Shown here in pieces: positions 35,101 through 47,900 of a stretch of DNA of 64,000 bases. The notes under the pieces were generated by a model. The model did not search any database and was not told the DNA's origin. It saw only the letters and a list, made by a program, of their open reading frames with translations. A program made the position numbers and the translations under genes. Numbering within the stretch: the stretch's first letter is position 1; the number at the start of each line of letters is the position of its first letter. The DNA is from Petrosia ficiformis (taxonomy: Eukaryota > Porifera > Demospongiae > Haplosclerida > Petrosiidae): assembly GCA_947044365.1 (NCBI GenBank), contig OX345652.1:1271001-1335000 (forward strand), written 5' to 3'.

Positions 35101-38100
35101 ATCACATACATGTACATGTACGGTGTTATATGTACATATGTGACTGACTATACATGTGTGTATGTTCATGCGAAAAATCAGTCTTCACTTCTTTCCAATA
35201 TATTTTATATTTTTTCAGCCATTGTGTAAGAATGTATTATATTGGGTTTGTACATTATAACAGATGCTACATCACACTAACTCAGTCACTTCATTTGACA
35301 ATGAGTGGAGCCCCAGCTGGTCCTGCTGGAACTGGTAAAACAGAGACCACTAAAGACTTAGGAAGAGCACTTGGTATAATGGTATATGTGTTCAACTGCT
35401 CAGAACAAATGGACTACAAGGTGAGAATCATGTATATACACAATGTACATGTACATGTAGAATATAAATGTACATGCATCACAGGATTTATACAAAGAGG
35501 TAAAGGGGTACTCCGTGTCCCAAAGTTACAATTCCTATCTCTCAAACATGTTTTTTATGTAGTACTTTTTGGGAAAACGCGAGTCTAATAGCTTAGCTAT
35601 AGTACATTGTATTATCTATTGGTATACATGTACATATATCATGGTACATTGAGCCAATCTCGTTTTCATATACCAGTCACCTGATCACATAATGCATACT
35701 TGAGAATGCATTAAATACTTAATGCATACCTGTGAAAATGCAACCAAACACTTTATAAATGTCAAGTGAGAGACAATCAATCTTTTGTAAAATTCTTTAC
35801 AGAGCATTAAGTGTTATGATGTGACAATAATGGACTCAATTACATACATGTATTGTGCTATCATACAGTATAATCTTGACCTTTACTGAGCCCCACCCTC
35901 ATGCCACATTGAAATGCTTAATGCACCATAAAGAATGTTATAAATACTACTTACATGTACATGTAAGTCACTTGCATGTATATACAGTGTTTCCCCTTGG
36001 TTGAATATTAAGGGTGCGGGAGTGCATCAGTGGGTACATGATGTTTGGTCAACAATGTTCAATCAGTATTATAAAACAGTGTTTTTCAGCATAAACTTTA
36101 AAATTAAAGGGTGGAGGAGCGCCATGTTACCACCCTTTGGAGGAAACACTGTATATATATTACATATTTTACATTATCATTTCTAGTCATGTGGTGATAT
36201 ATACAAAGGTTTAGCTCAAACAGGAGCATGGGGATGTTTTGATGAGTTCAATCGTATTTCAGTGGAAGTGTTATCAGTAGTAGCAGTACAGGTTAAAAGT
36301 ATACAAGATGCTATTAAAATGAAGAAGACGACATTTATGTTTGATATTGTTGAGATTAAGATTACACCTACTGTGGGCTTGTTTATTACTATGAATCCTG
36401 GATATGCTGGAAGAACTGAATTACCCGAGAACTTGAAAGCATTGTTTAGGTGTGTGTGTCCACATGTACATTTTGTATGTGTGTGTCTGTGTGTGTACGT
36501 ACTAGACATACACATGTACATGTAATGCATAATCTTGAAATTTTATATCAGTATATCGTTATACATTTACATGTATGTATCTACTTTTCTATTTATCTAT
36601 TGTTCTATCTACTATATCTACATGTACATGTATGTACTGTAATTTGATATGTACATGTACATGTGAGCTACTCTGTAGTTCTTATCAGGGTAAGGTAGCA
36701 AATGTGATAGTACATGTACATGTATGTACTTGTTCTTGTACATGTATGTACACATATGTACACATGTACATACATATGTGTGCATGTTCATGTATGTACA
36801 CAATAACTACACATACATGTTAATTATAGATGTGACTTGTATTATTAATTGTATTCACTCTCTCTCATACACACGCACACTTACACATATGCATTTCATA
36901 GGCCATGTGCTATGGTTGTTCCAGATTTTGAATTAATAGCAGAGATTATGTTAGTAGCTGAAGGATTTATTGATGCCCGTATCCTAGCTAGAAAATTTCT
37001 CACTCTCTACACACTGTGTAAAGAGTTGTTATCAAAACAGGATCATTATGATTGGGGATTGAGAGCTATAAAAAGTGTACTGGTAGTAGCTGGTTCACTA
37101 AAGAGAAGTGACAGAGGGAGACCAGAAGATCAGGTAACTCCAGAAATATGTAAGAATTGTTTACTCTATCACCTACCTACATGTACATGTGTAATTTGCT
37201 AATTGTAAACTATACACACAAATGTAGCTACTATATAAATGTACTGTTACTTAATTTATAGGTGAACTTTGCCCCATAGAGTATGAAATACTGGTGAAGT
37301 AGGCAGAAGTCTTTTTTTGAAATGGATTGTGTATCATGGAAATTCTTTGAAGTCTCCATGCATGTATATCTACATGTACAAATGCACTTCATGTACATGT
37401 ATATGTATAATATATGTAATATATCAATAGTACATGTACACTTTTATGTATGGGAAAATATAATATTTTCATATACATTGTACATGTACATGTACATAAT
37501 TGTATTTACAAATGTAACTCTATTTATGCACACTTACGTGTAGGTTCTAATGAGAGCTCTTCGTGATTTCAATACTCCAAAGATAGTGACAGATGATGTT
37601 CCAATCTTTATGGGTCTAATAGGTGATTTATTCCCTGCTGTAGATGTACCTAGAAAAAGAGATCTTGATTTTGAACAGTGTGTTAAACAAAGTGTACTGG
37701 TAAGTTAGTACAATATAACATGCAATTAATTTTCAGCAACACATACATGTACATGTACTTTGTATACATGTATGTAAAGTACATGTACATCATTTATTAA
37801 TGCACACAGTACATGTACATATACTGTGTGCATTAATTACAATTACATTACTTTTCTCAATATATAGTGTATATTGAGAAAAGTAAATGTAATTGCTTGA
37901 TGTACAAATGTATCATCTTTAGTGAACCTGAGGAATATAACTTCATATATTGAAATATTCTAGTGGATAGATGATACAAAGGCCATGATTATGATTACAA
38001 TAATATGATTTGTACATTCGTAAAAGATTATTAATTTTACAGTTACAATTCCAAAAATTCTGCATGTACATGTGTGGGCTAGATACGTACAAGTTCATGA

Positions 38101-39581
38101 CTTCGTGTACAGTTCATATTATACATGATGTTATCGGAAATGTAGAAAGTACGTAAGAAAGAAAGAAAGACACACCTGAGACAATGGAAAAATGAAAATG
38201 AGAGTTGCCTCAGGTGGGATTCGAACCCACGACACTCCGTACTCCGGACAGATGCTCTACCAACTGAGCTACCAAGGCAGCTCAGCTGGCAGGATCCAAA
38301 TCAAACATCTCATACGCCTGTATGAACAGGCTAACTTGACACTAGGCATTAGGTGAAGGCCAGGGTAATGAAACCACCAAAGACACCAACACCAAACCTA
38401 AGCATATATGCACACGTGTACATGTACATGTATAATGACTTGTATTATTTCCCATTTGTAGGAGTTAGGATTACAAGCTGAGGACAACTTTGTATTGAAA
38501 GTAGTTCAACTTGAAGAACTATTACATGTCAGACACTCTATCTTTGTAATTGGAAATGCTGGCAGTGGAAAGAGCAAGGTAACATCATTCACAATAATAC
38601 AACTGTACATCTGTCTCAAATTAAATGCTGTAGTAATTGTAATAATTATACTAATTTATGAAATGTTTATTTATAAATGTCATCATCTTAATGTTGAGGT
38701 CATTGTGAATGTGAACAGAATTACATGTACATTACTAACAATATTTTAATAAACTCCTCAGATCTTGCGCTCTCTTAATCGAACATATCTTAATATGAAG
38801 AGGAAACCAATATGGCAGGACCTGAATCCTAAAGCTGTTACTAATGATGAACTGTTTGGTTTCATTAATCCCTCCACAAGAGAATGGAAGGATGGACTGT
38901 TCTCTTGCATCATGAGAGATCTAGCTAACATATCTTCTGATAATCCTAAATGGATTGTGTTAGATGGTGACATTGATCCTATGTGGATTGAATCTCTTAA
39001 TACTGTTATGGATGATAATAAGGTCAGTAAGTACTATTACCACAATTAATATCTACTGTACATTTACATGTACACATATTTGTAATCAAATAATTTTTGA
39101 CATCTCCAGATCTACTTGTACTTGTAATAAATCATGACATAACCTGACACTTGTAATAATAAAATGTTAACATCACCAGATCTACGTACATGTACTCATA
39201 ATAAAAAATATTGATGTCTCCAGATTTACATGTACATGTATTTGTACTAATATACAGTATATTTAATGACAAATACATGTAACTGTAGACCTTATGTATT
39301 TTCAGATATCATGTAAATTTACATTATATTCATTTATGTACATGTACATGTACATACAGTACATACTGTAAATTATAATACATACATCACTATTATGTGT
39401 ATATACACATGTACTTGCAGGTGTTGACTCTAGCTAGTAATGAGCGAGTTCCCTTAACCCCTTCTATGAGACTAATGTTTGAAATTGGTCACTTGAAGGC
39501 TGCTACACCAGCTACTGTATCAAGAGCTGGTATACTGTTTGTTAATCCATCTGATCTGGGATGGAATCCGTGAGTAATAAG

Positions 39582-39619
<38 letters not shown>

Positions 39620-42600
39620 ATATCATTTATTTGTAGTACTATACAAGTATTGTATTTTTGTTGAGTATATCTAATTACATGTACATGTAGTACAGTACTT
39701 TACAGTACAGGTATAGTACAGGTATAGTACAGGTATAGTACTTACACTGTAGGCTTTCACATGTCATGTTATACTATACTGTACTTAAAATACATAGTGC
39801 AGCTATTAATGTTAATACATGTACTAGCAGTTAGATTTGTTACTGCAGTGTGTACATGTACACATACATGTATGCATACATACTGTACTAATACACATAT
39901 ACATGTATCTGTATTGTATGTGCATCAACTTGTAATTTATCAATCCTTTTTACTAGATATGTTCAAAGTTGGATTGACAAGCGAGAAGTTCAATCAGAAA
40001 AGGCAAACTTGACAATCCTGTTTGACCGATATATTCCTCCATGTCTAGAGACACTACGTCATCGTTTCAAGAAAATCACACCAGTTTCAGAAATCAGTAT
40101 GATCCAGACATTATGTTACCTACTAGAAGCTCTTCTAACCCCAGAGAACACACCTCCTGATTGCCATAAAGAACTTTACGAATTATATTTTGTGTTTGCT
40201 GCAGTTTGGGCATTTGGAGGATCCATGTTTCAGGATCAGGTAAGTATAAGTAATTATGATCTATAGGAGGAGCATATTGGTCCCTCTGAAACCACTTCAT
40301 TGGCTTCAGATGTACATCGTATATACAACTTAACCAAAATATTTTATCACAAAGCATTAAAAGGAAATGTGTATAATTATTGCTGTACATGTATTCACAT
40401 ATACATGTAGTTGTACGTACAATGTATACTGTACATGTAGTCACATGTACATGTATGTACATGTGCGTATACCGTACATATAGTCATATGTCTGTAGCAT
40501 GTAGTCATGTACATTGCATATTCCCCAATGCTGTTGTAATACACTCACAGTACAGTACAGCATAGTATGATTACAGTACTGTACAGTACAAATACATGTA
40601 CATGTATAGACGCATATACACATACTGATATTCTTTTCAGCTTGTAGATTATCGTGTGGAATTTTCCAAATGGTGGTCTTCTGAGTTTAAGAATATTAAG
40701 TTCCCTAGTCATGGTACTGTGTTTGATTATTACTTGGATCCTGAGAGTAAGAAATGGACTCCATGGACTGAAAGAGTGCCAAAATTTGATCACGATCCAG
40801 ACATGCCACTACAGGTATAAGACACAGTAATAAAATAAACTTAATGAATGTGTAACTATCCATGCAACATGAGTGGGAAATGCTTCTTTCTGTATGTATG
40901 TATATACATGTACGTACATAAACTACAGATTATTATGGTTTGTACATTGTACAAAGTTTTTTTTACTATAATATTATTCTTGCATTATCATCTTACACAA
41001 CACAAAGTTAAGTTGAAAGTGTACATGTTGCATTGTAAATAGATATACAAAAAGTATTTGAAGTCCATATACAGTGTACATGTGTATACATGTAGTGTAT
41101 TGTACAACGAGCTATAAGTTATTGAGAGGTTCTTACTATTAAATATTATTTTTATTTTTATTGTTACTATCATTGTTATTACAGAGTGTTCTAGTCCACA
41201 CAACAGAGACTGTACGTTATCGATACTTCATTGATCTCCTAATGTCACATGGTAGACCAGTTATGTTAGTAGGTAATGCTGGATGTGGTAAAACAGTTCT
41301 CATAAATGATAAACTGAGTTCACTTGATGAGAATATGATGGTTACAATGATCCCATTCAATTACTATACAACATCACTTGTACTACAGCAAGTCATGGAG
41401 AAACCTTTAGAGAAGAAAGCTGGTCGTAACTACGGCCCACCAGGCTCAAAGAAACTAGTATATTTTATTGATGACATGAATATGCCTGTAGTTGATACAT
41501 ATGGTACAGTGCAACCACATACACTAATACGCCAACACCTGGATTACAGTCATTGGTATGACAGAGCCAAGTTAATACTAAAAGAGATACACAACGTACA
41601 GTATGTAGCCTGTATGAATCCTACTGCTGGTAGCTTCACTATTAACTCCAGACTACAGAGGCATTTCAGTGTTTTTGCTATCAGTTTCCCAGGTATTGAT
41701 GCTCTGCGTACCATATATCAAAGCATTCTCAATGGACATTTGACATCTAATGGATTTCCTAGCAGTATTATACGTACTACTGATAAGATTGTGAGTGTTG
41801 CACTAGCACTACACACAAAAGTCACCTCATCTTTTCTACCTACTGCTGTTAAGTTTCATTACATCTTTAATTTGAGGGACCTGTCTAATATATTTCAGGT
41901 AATAATATCATAAGTATGTATAATTATTACATGTACGTTTACTTGTTTAATGTGTGTTTAATTTTGTGTGCATAATTAAATATTATATTATTAAGATAAT
42001 ATTAAAATTAAAACTTAATATTAGAATAAGGTAATTTTAACACTGGTACTTTGATGAGTAATTCTTCACCTTCTTTAGATTAAGTAGCATTTTAAGTATA
42101 GAATTTTGTTGTTTTAGTTTGACAATAATGACCACTTTTAGTTACAGTTATAGAGTGACTAGTTTCTCGCAATTTTAGTCATAGTTAATTAACTAAAACA
42201 ATTTTGAGGCTTACTAAAGGGTTTTAGTTTTAGTTAACTAACTAAAAGTGCCCAATATTGGGTATTTTTTGTTTTAGTTAGTTATACAATACATGTGTAG
42301 TTATTACATTAGACCTGTAATTTAGTTATAGTTTAGTTAAATACAAGTCATAATGCCTTACTAAAAGAGCTTTTAGTTATATTTACAACAACACTAATAC
42401 GTAGAAATATGAAATGTAGCCACATTTTATATCTTCATTAGGGTATGCTATTCTCTGGTATTGAGTGTATAAAAACTCCAATTGATTTTGTTCGTCTTTG
42501 GCTCCATGAGGCCAGTAGAGTATATGGAGATAAGTTTATTGAAGACAAAGATATGATCAACTTCAACAAAATCAAATTTGATTTGACAAAACAGAATTTT

Positions 42601-44915
42601 GATGTAAGTATTGGCATATAATATACTTTAAATGAACTTTTATACGTACATATACAATGTACATGTACAATTGTACATGCATTTATAAAATATATGTATA
42701 ATACTAAGGAACATCAAACTGTACAGAACTAGAGAACTTAATGTTCGTATTTGCACTACATGTAGCTACATGTACATGTACATGTATGTGGACATGTACA
42801 TGATCTATTATACACATTTCTGTATTATACAATTTGATGACTTCTGAAGTATTGTACATGTATATTTTTGGATGCTCCTTTGTCTCTTAACTGCTAATAA
42901 GCTCTTGTGTACATATATAAGTGTAGGGGATGTATATGGGAGACAGAATTGGGTGGCATACAGGAGTTAAAACTTAGATTGATTCACCTAATAGTCAGTA
43001 CGTATACATGTAAGTGCATTCTTGCATACTGATTGAACCTTAAGAATTCCCATAAAATCACGTAATGGTTGTTTTTTTTTAATATACATGTACACATGTA
43101 CTTGTAGAAATAGTAGTTTTTTGCCAGCATACATATGTTTATATATATACATGTACAAGTCCTTCCAAAGCTTGTAATCAGCCCAGTATTATAAATATCA
43201 CTGCCTTATACATGTACATACAGAAATTATTTACGGTTTTATTATAATCACAACAGGACCTGGACGATGAAGCAGTGAAAACTGATCCTTTAATTTATTG
43301 TCACTTTGCTAGTGGTATTGGTGAACCTAAATATCTATCAATATCTTCATGGGATTCACTTAGTAAGCTGTTGGAAGAGGCATTGGAGTCTTATAATGAA
43401 CTGAATGCAGTTATGAATCTTGTCCTATTTGAAGATGCTATGCAACACATGTAAGCTATAATAATGCATTATACATTAAACATACCTTTAATATACATGT
43501 ATATGTACATTGTACATGTACAAACATGCACATGCAAGCTTGAGTACTGTACTGTACTGGTTAGATCAGCTTCTGCAATACACTTACTTGTATTGTACTA
43601 CTGACCAGGTACTGTTCATTTGAAATTTTTAATGTATATATCACATGTACATGTATTTGTATGCTAATTGCGAAACCAGGACCAAGTTGAATGTAAACAG
43701 ACCATTCAAAATATGTACTATTCTGTTTCAAATGTACATGTACATGTAAAATATAATTCATGAATAGAGTTCTGTCTATTATTTACGTAGTTGTCGTATT
43801 AATCGTATTCTGGAGTCACCTCGTGGAAATGCATTATTAGTTGGAGTTGGTGGAAGTGGTAAACAGAGTCTAACAAGGCTAGCAGCATCAGTATCTGGTT
43901 TGGAGGTCTTCCAAATACAACTCAGGAAAGGCTACAGTGTGGGAGATTTGAAGACTGATTTATCTCAGCTATATATCAAAGCTGGTTTGAAGAACATTGG
44001 AACAGTTTTCTTGTTAACTGATGCACAGGTACAATATCCATATACATACATGTACATGTACACATGTATTAATACTTATACTATTAGTATCTGTGTACCA
44101 ATGTTTTTGATAAGCTCATATGGTGCACTATTTTTATTTGGCGCTACATAGTTTTATTATTATTATTTTAATATTGTTTTTGTTTTATTCTTTTATTCAG
44201 GTTCCTGATGAGAAGTTTCTGGTGTTGATTAATGATTTATTAGCATCAGGGGAAATTCCTGGTTTATTTGCTGATGATGAGTTGGAAAATATTATAAATG
44301 GATTAAGGAATGAAGTTAGAGGGGCTGGTATCCAAGACACAAAAGAAAATGTGTGGAAGTTTTTCATTGACAGAGTCCGTAGACAACTAAAGGTAATCTT
44401 AAGTACACGTTTACATAATTATAGAGTGTTTTTACCAAGTGTACTACAACTCTTTGCTTCATTTAAATGTACATGTACATGTAGTCAGTGCATTTGGCAA
44501 TTTCCACGAGGTGACTCCAGAAATTTTAAGATTTAAGATTTACATTGTAGCAAGTATGGCCTAGTACAATGTACATGTACATGTATATACCTCTCCATGC
44601 TTCATCAGGTAGTAAGTTTACTATAGTATACTGTATAATTCCAATAGTAGACTTGCCACTTACATGTATATCAGGGGTGTGGAAACATTGAGCCAACTAT
44701 TAGACATTTTAACCTATTTCATCACTCTTGTCCTGCTCCCCCATATACTATACTTTGTGCACAGTTTAGTTTCAATTCACCGGACATTCACTAGATTTAT
44801 CGGACAATGTCCTGCATGACTGGCTGTTTCCACACCATTGCATGTAGATGCATTTATGTACATGTACAATTACCTGAGGCAACTCTCATTTTTCATTTTT
44901 CCATTGCCTCAGGTG

Positions 44916-44950
<35 letters not shown>

Positions 44951-47900
44951 CTCTTTCTACATCTCCTATAACATCATGTACATACAGTAGTACATGTACA
45001 TGTGTACACATGTATGTAGTATTATAGTTTTGATCTCATTTCCAGGTTGTTCTTTGTTTCTCTCCTGTTGGATCTACTCTTAGAGTACGTAGTCGTAAGT
45101 TCCCAGCTGTTGTCAATTGCACCTGTATTGATTGGTTTCATGAGTGGCCACAAGAGGCACTTGTGTCTGTCAGTAGAAGATTCTTATCAGAAGTGGAGCT
45201 CATTACTGTAAGATGATATATTAAAAAAAACATGTGTTTGTTTCGTAATAATTTAATCCAATGCTCACTCATGCAAACACAAAATAATTAGAGTATATAT
45301 GGTACTACACTAAGCAGTAGACAAGGGTAGGGTTTCTATTAACCATATGTGTATATGCTTATAAACATTTAATGTGCTTACATAAAACACATCCATGTCC
45401 AGCTATTTGGTCATTAGAGTATATACATGTACTAGTGCTGAAATGAATACTACTTTTTGGTATTCAAATACTTGCTCTGGAGCAAAATCGCTCTTCGTAT
45501 ATATAAGATTTGTCTGAAATTATCTTTACATGTACATATATGGAAGCCTAGTATTTTTTTCTAATCCACATTACGTATATGAAATTCATGTGCCTAGCAT
45601 GCTAGCAATAGGCGTAGAAACAATTAGCAAACAAACAAACCAATGGCTTATAAAATTCATAAAACACAGCCACAAAGGGGTTAGAAAATACTAAAGCAGC
45701 CATAGACAAATAACAATAACAATCACCCACAATGGCTCAGAAAATTAACAATCAGCCACCATGGCTTAGAAAATAAGCAGCCACAATGGCTTAGAAAACT
45801 AACAGCCACAATAGCTTAGAAAATGAGCAGCCACAATGGCTTAGAAAGTAAAAATTTACATGTGTATAATGATTCTAATTAATTTTATCTACTCTTGTTA
45901 TCATTCAGCCTGAAATTCGAAATTCTATTAGTTTATTCATGGCATATGTACACAGTAGTGTTAATGAGATGAGTAAGATGTATTTGGCTAACGAGAGGAG
46001 ATATAACTATACCACACCAAAGAGCTTTTTAGAACTGGTAAGAAGAGTCATGTACTGTACATGTACATGTATAATTATGTGCAACATTATTTACATTCAT
46101 TTCAAATTTTAGCATTAACCACTGTTTATTATAATTTGTATCTGGAGACTCAAATTTTAATCATAAAGAATGATTCATTATTAATTGAAGTTTGCTGATT
46201 ATTGGGTTTTATCCATTTTAATTGGGCATTTTGCATGTACATGTACTGTATGTTTAACATTGATGAATATTCAATTAATATTCACCAAAATCTGCCAAAT
46301 GTTTAAACTCTACATTCTTGAAACTAAATGTTATTGATCGGTGAAACTTTTAAAACGTAATTGTTAAAGCATAATAAGTGTTTTCGAATTAAAAAATTTT
46401 AAAAAAAACATAAGGTTCTGTATATGAAACTACTGAGTAATTACCAGTGTTTCCCCCAAATGGTGGTACCATGTCACTCTCCTATCATTAATCTTGCTCC
46501 CCAACCATTTAATTTAAAGTCTATGCTGAAAAACACTATTTTACAATACTGATTGAAGAATGTTGACCAAACATCATGTGCATGTATGCTGATGTGCTCA
46601 CCCACCTTTACTATTCATCCTGGGTAGAAATATTGGTAATTACTATACTCTATTGATATATACTTAGCTCATATAAACACACCACAGATTAACTTGTATC
46701 GTAACTTGCTCTCCAAGAAGCATAATGAACTAGTTGGTAATATGGAAAGACTAGAGGGAGGACTTGAAAAACTGAAGAGCACCTCTGCTCAGGTAATTAT
46801 ACAAGCATATTAGTTATATTTGTACATGTACATGTACAGTATATCATAAATCCATAATAATATTATACTCGTGTACATGTAATATAAAGTCACTATAAGG
46901 TTGATGTACAGTAGACTCCAATAAAAAAGCTCCCATGCTTTATAAGTACTATGAGTGTAATTATATGTTAAGTTACATTTACATTACGCTATGCACATGA
47001 TTTACTAATTATTATTTTTGGATATAGTACATGTACATGTACATGTATGTAACTACAATATATGTATTACATGAAAATGCATGCACATAAATTTTAACAC
47101 TTGTGGTAGTGACATACATGTACATGTACATGTGCATATCAGAGCAATTATTTTAGATGTTATATGTATATGTACATGTGTACATATAGTTTTGTTCCTA
47201 CAGGTACATGTACATGTACATGTACATGTATAAAAAAACTATTGTACATGTCAATATAGGAGCTACTGTACATGTACATTTCAGAGTACATGTACAATGC
47301 ACATAGTTAATTTAGTCATGTCCTAATTATTATTTTCATAGGTAGATGACTTGAAGGAGAAATTAGCTGCACAAGAAGTAGAATTAAAACAAAAGAATGA
47401 TGATGCTGATGCTTTGATTAAAAGAGTTGGTATTGAGCAAGAAAATGTCGGTAAAGAGAAAGACATGGCTGATGGAGAAGAAAAGAAAGTAGCTAAAATA
47501 GCAGAAGAGGTGTCCAAGAAACAAAGAGATTGTGAGCGTGATTTAGCTCGAGCAGAACCAGCTTTAAAAGCTGCAGCAGAAGCTTTGAATACATTAAACA
47601 AAGCCAACTTGACAGAGTTAAAGTCATTTGGCAAACCTCCTCCGATTGTTGTTAAGGTTGTAGGAGCTGTTATGGTGCTGACAGCTCCATCTAAGAAGAT
47701 ACCCAAAGATGTTTCCTGGAATGCCGGGAAGAACTACATGGGTAAAGTAGACCAGTTTTTAGAGATTCTTCTTACTTTTGATAAAGAGAATATTCAAGAT
47801 GCTAACAGGAAAGCTGTTGAGCCTTACCTTCAAGATAAAGAATTTGATTTTGATTTTGTCAAAACAAAATCAGCAGCTGCTGCAGGTACATGTACATTGT

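Noticed and set aside
35219..35263. An earlier acceptor (TTTTTTCAG) before dynein exon 28, in frame
   Set aside because: It would insert 15 residues between LTDR and CYITLTQS, a segment without an insertion in dynein heavy chains; the AG before 35264 restores the expected sequence.
38206..38278. A functional serine tRNA gene
   Set aside because: Short variable loop, C33 and a SINE tail shared with a headless copy point to a retroposon.
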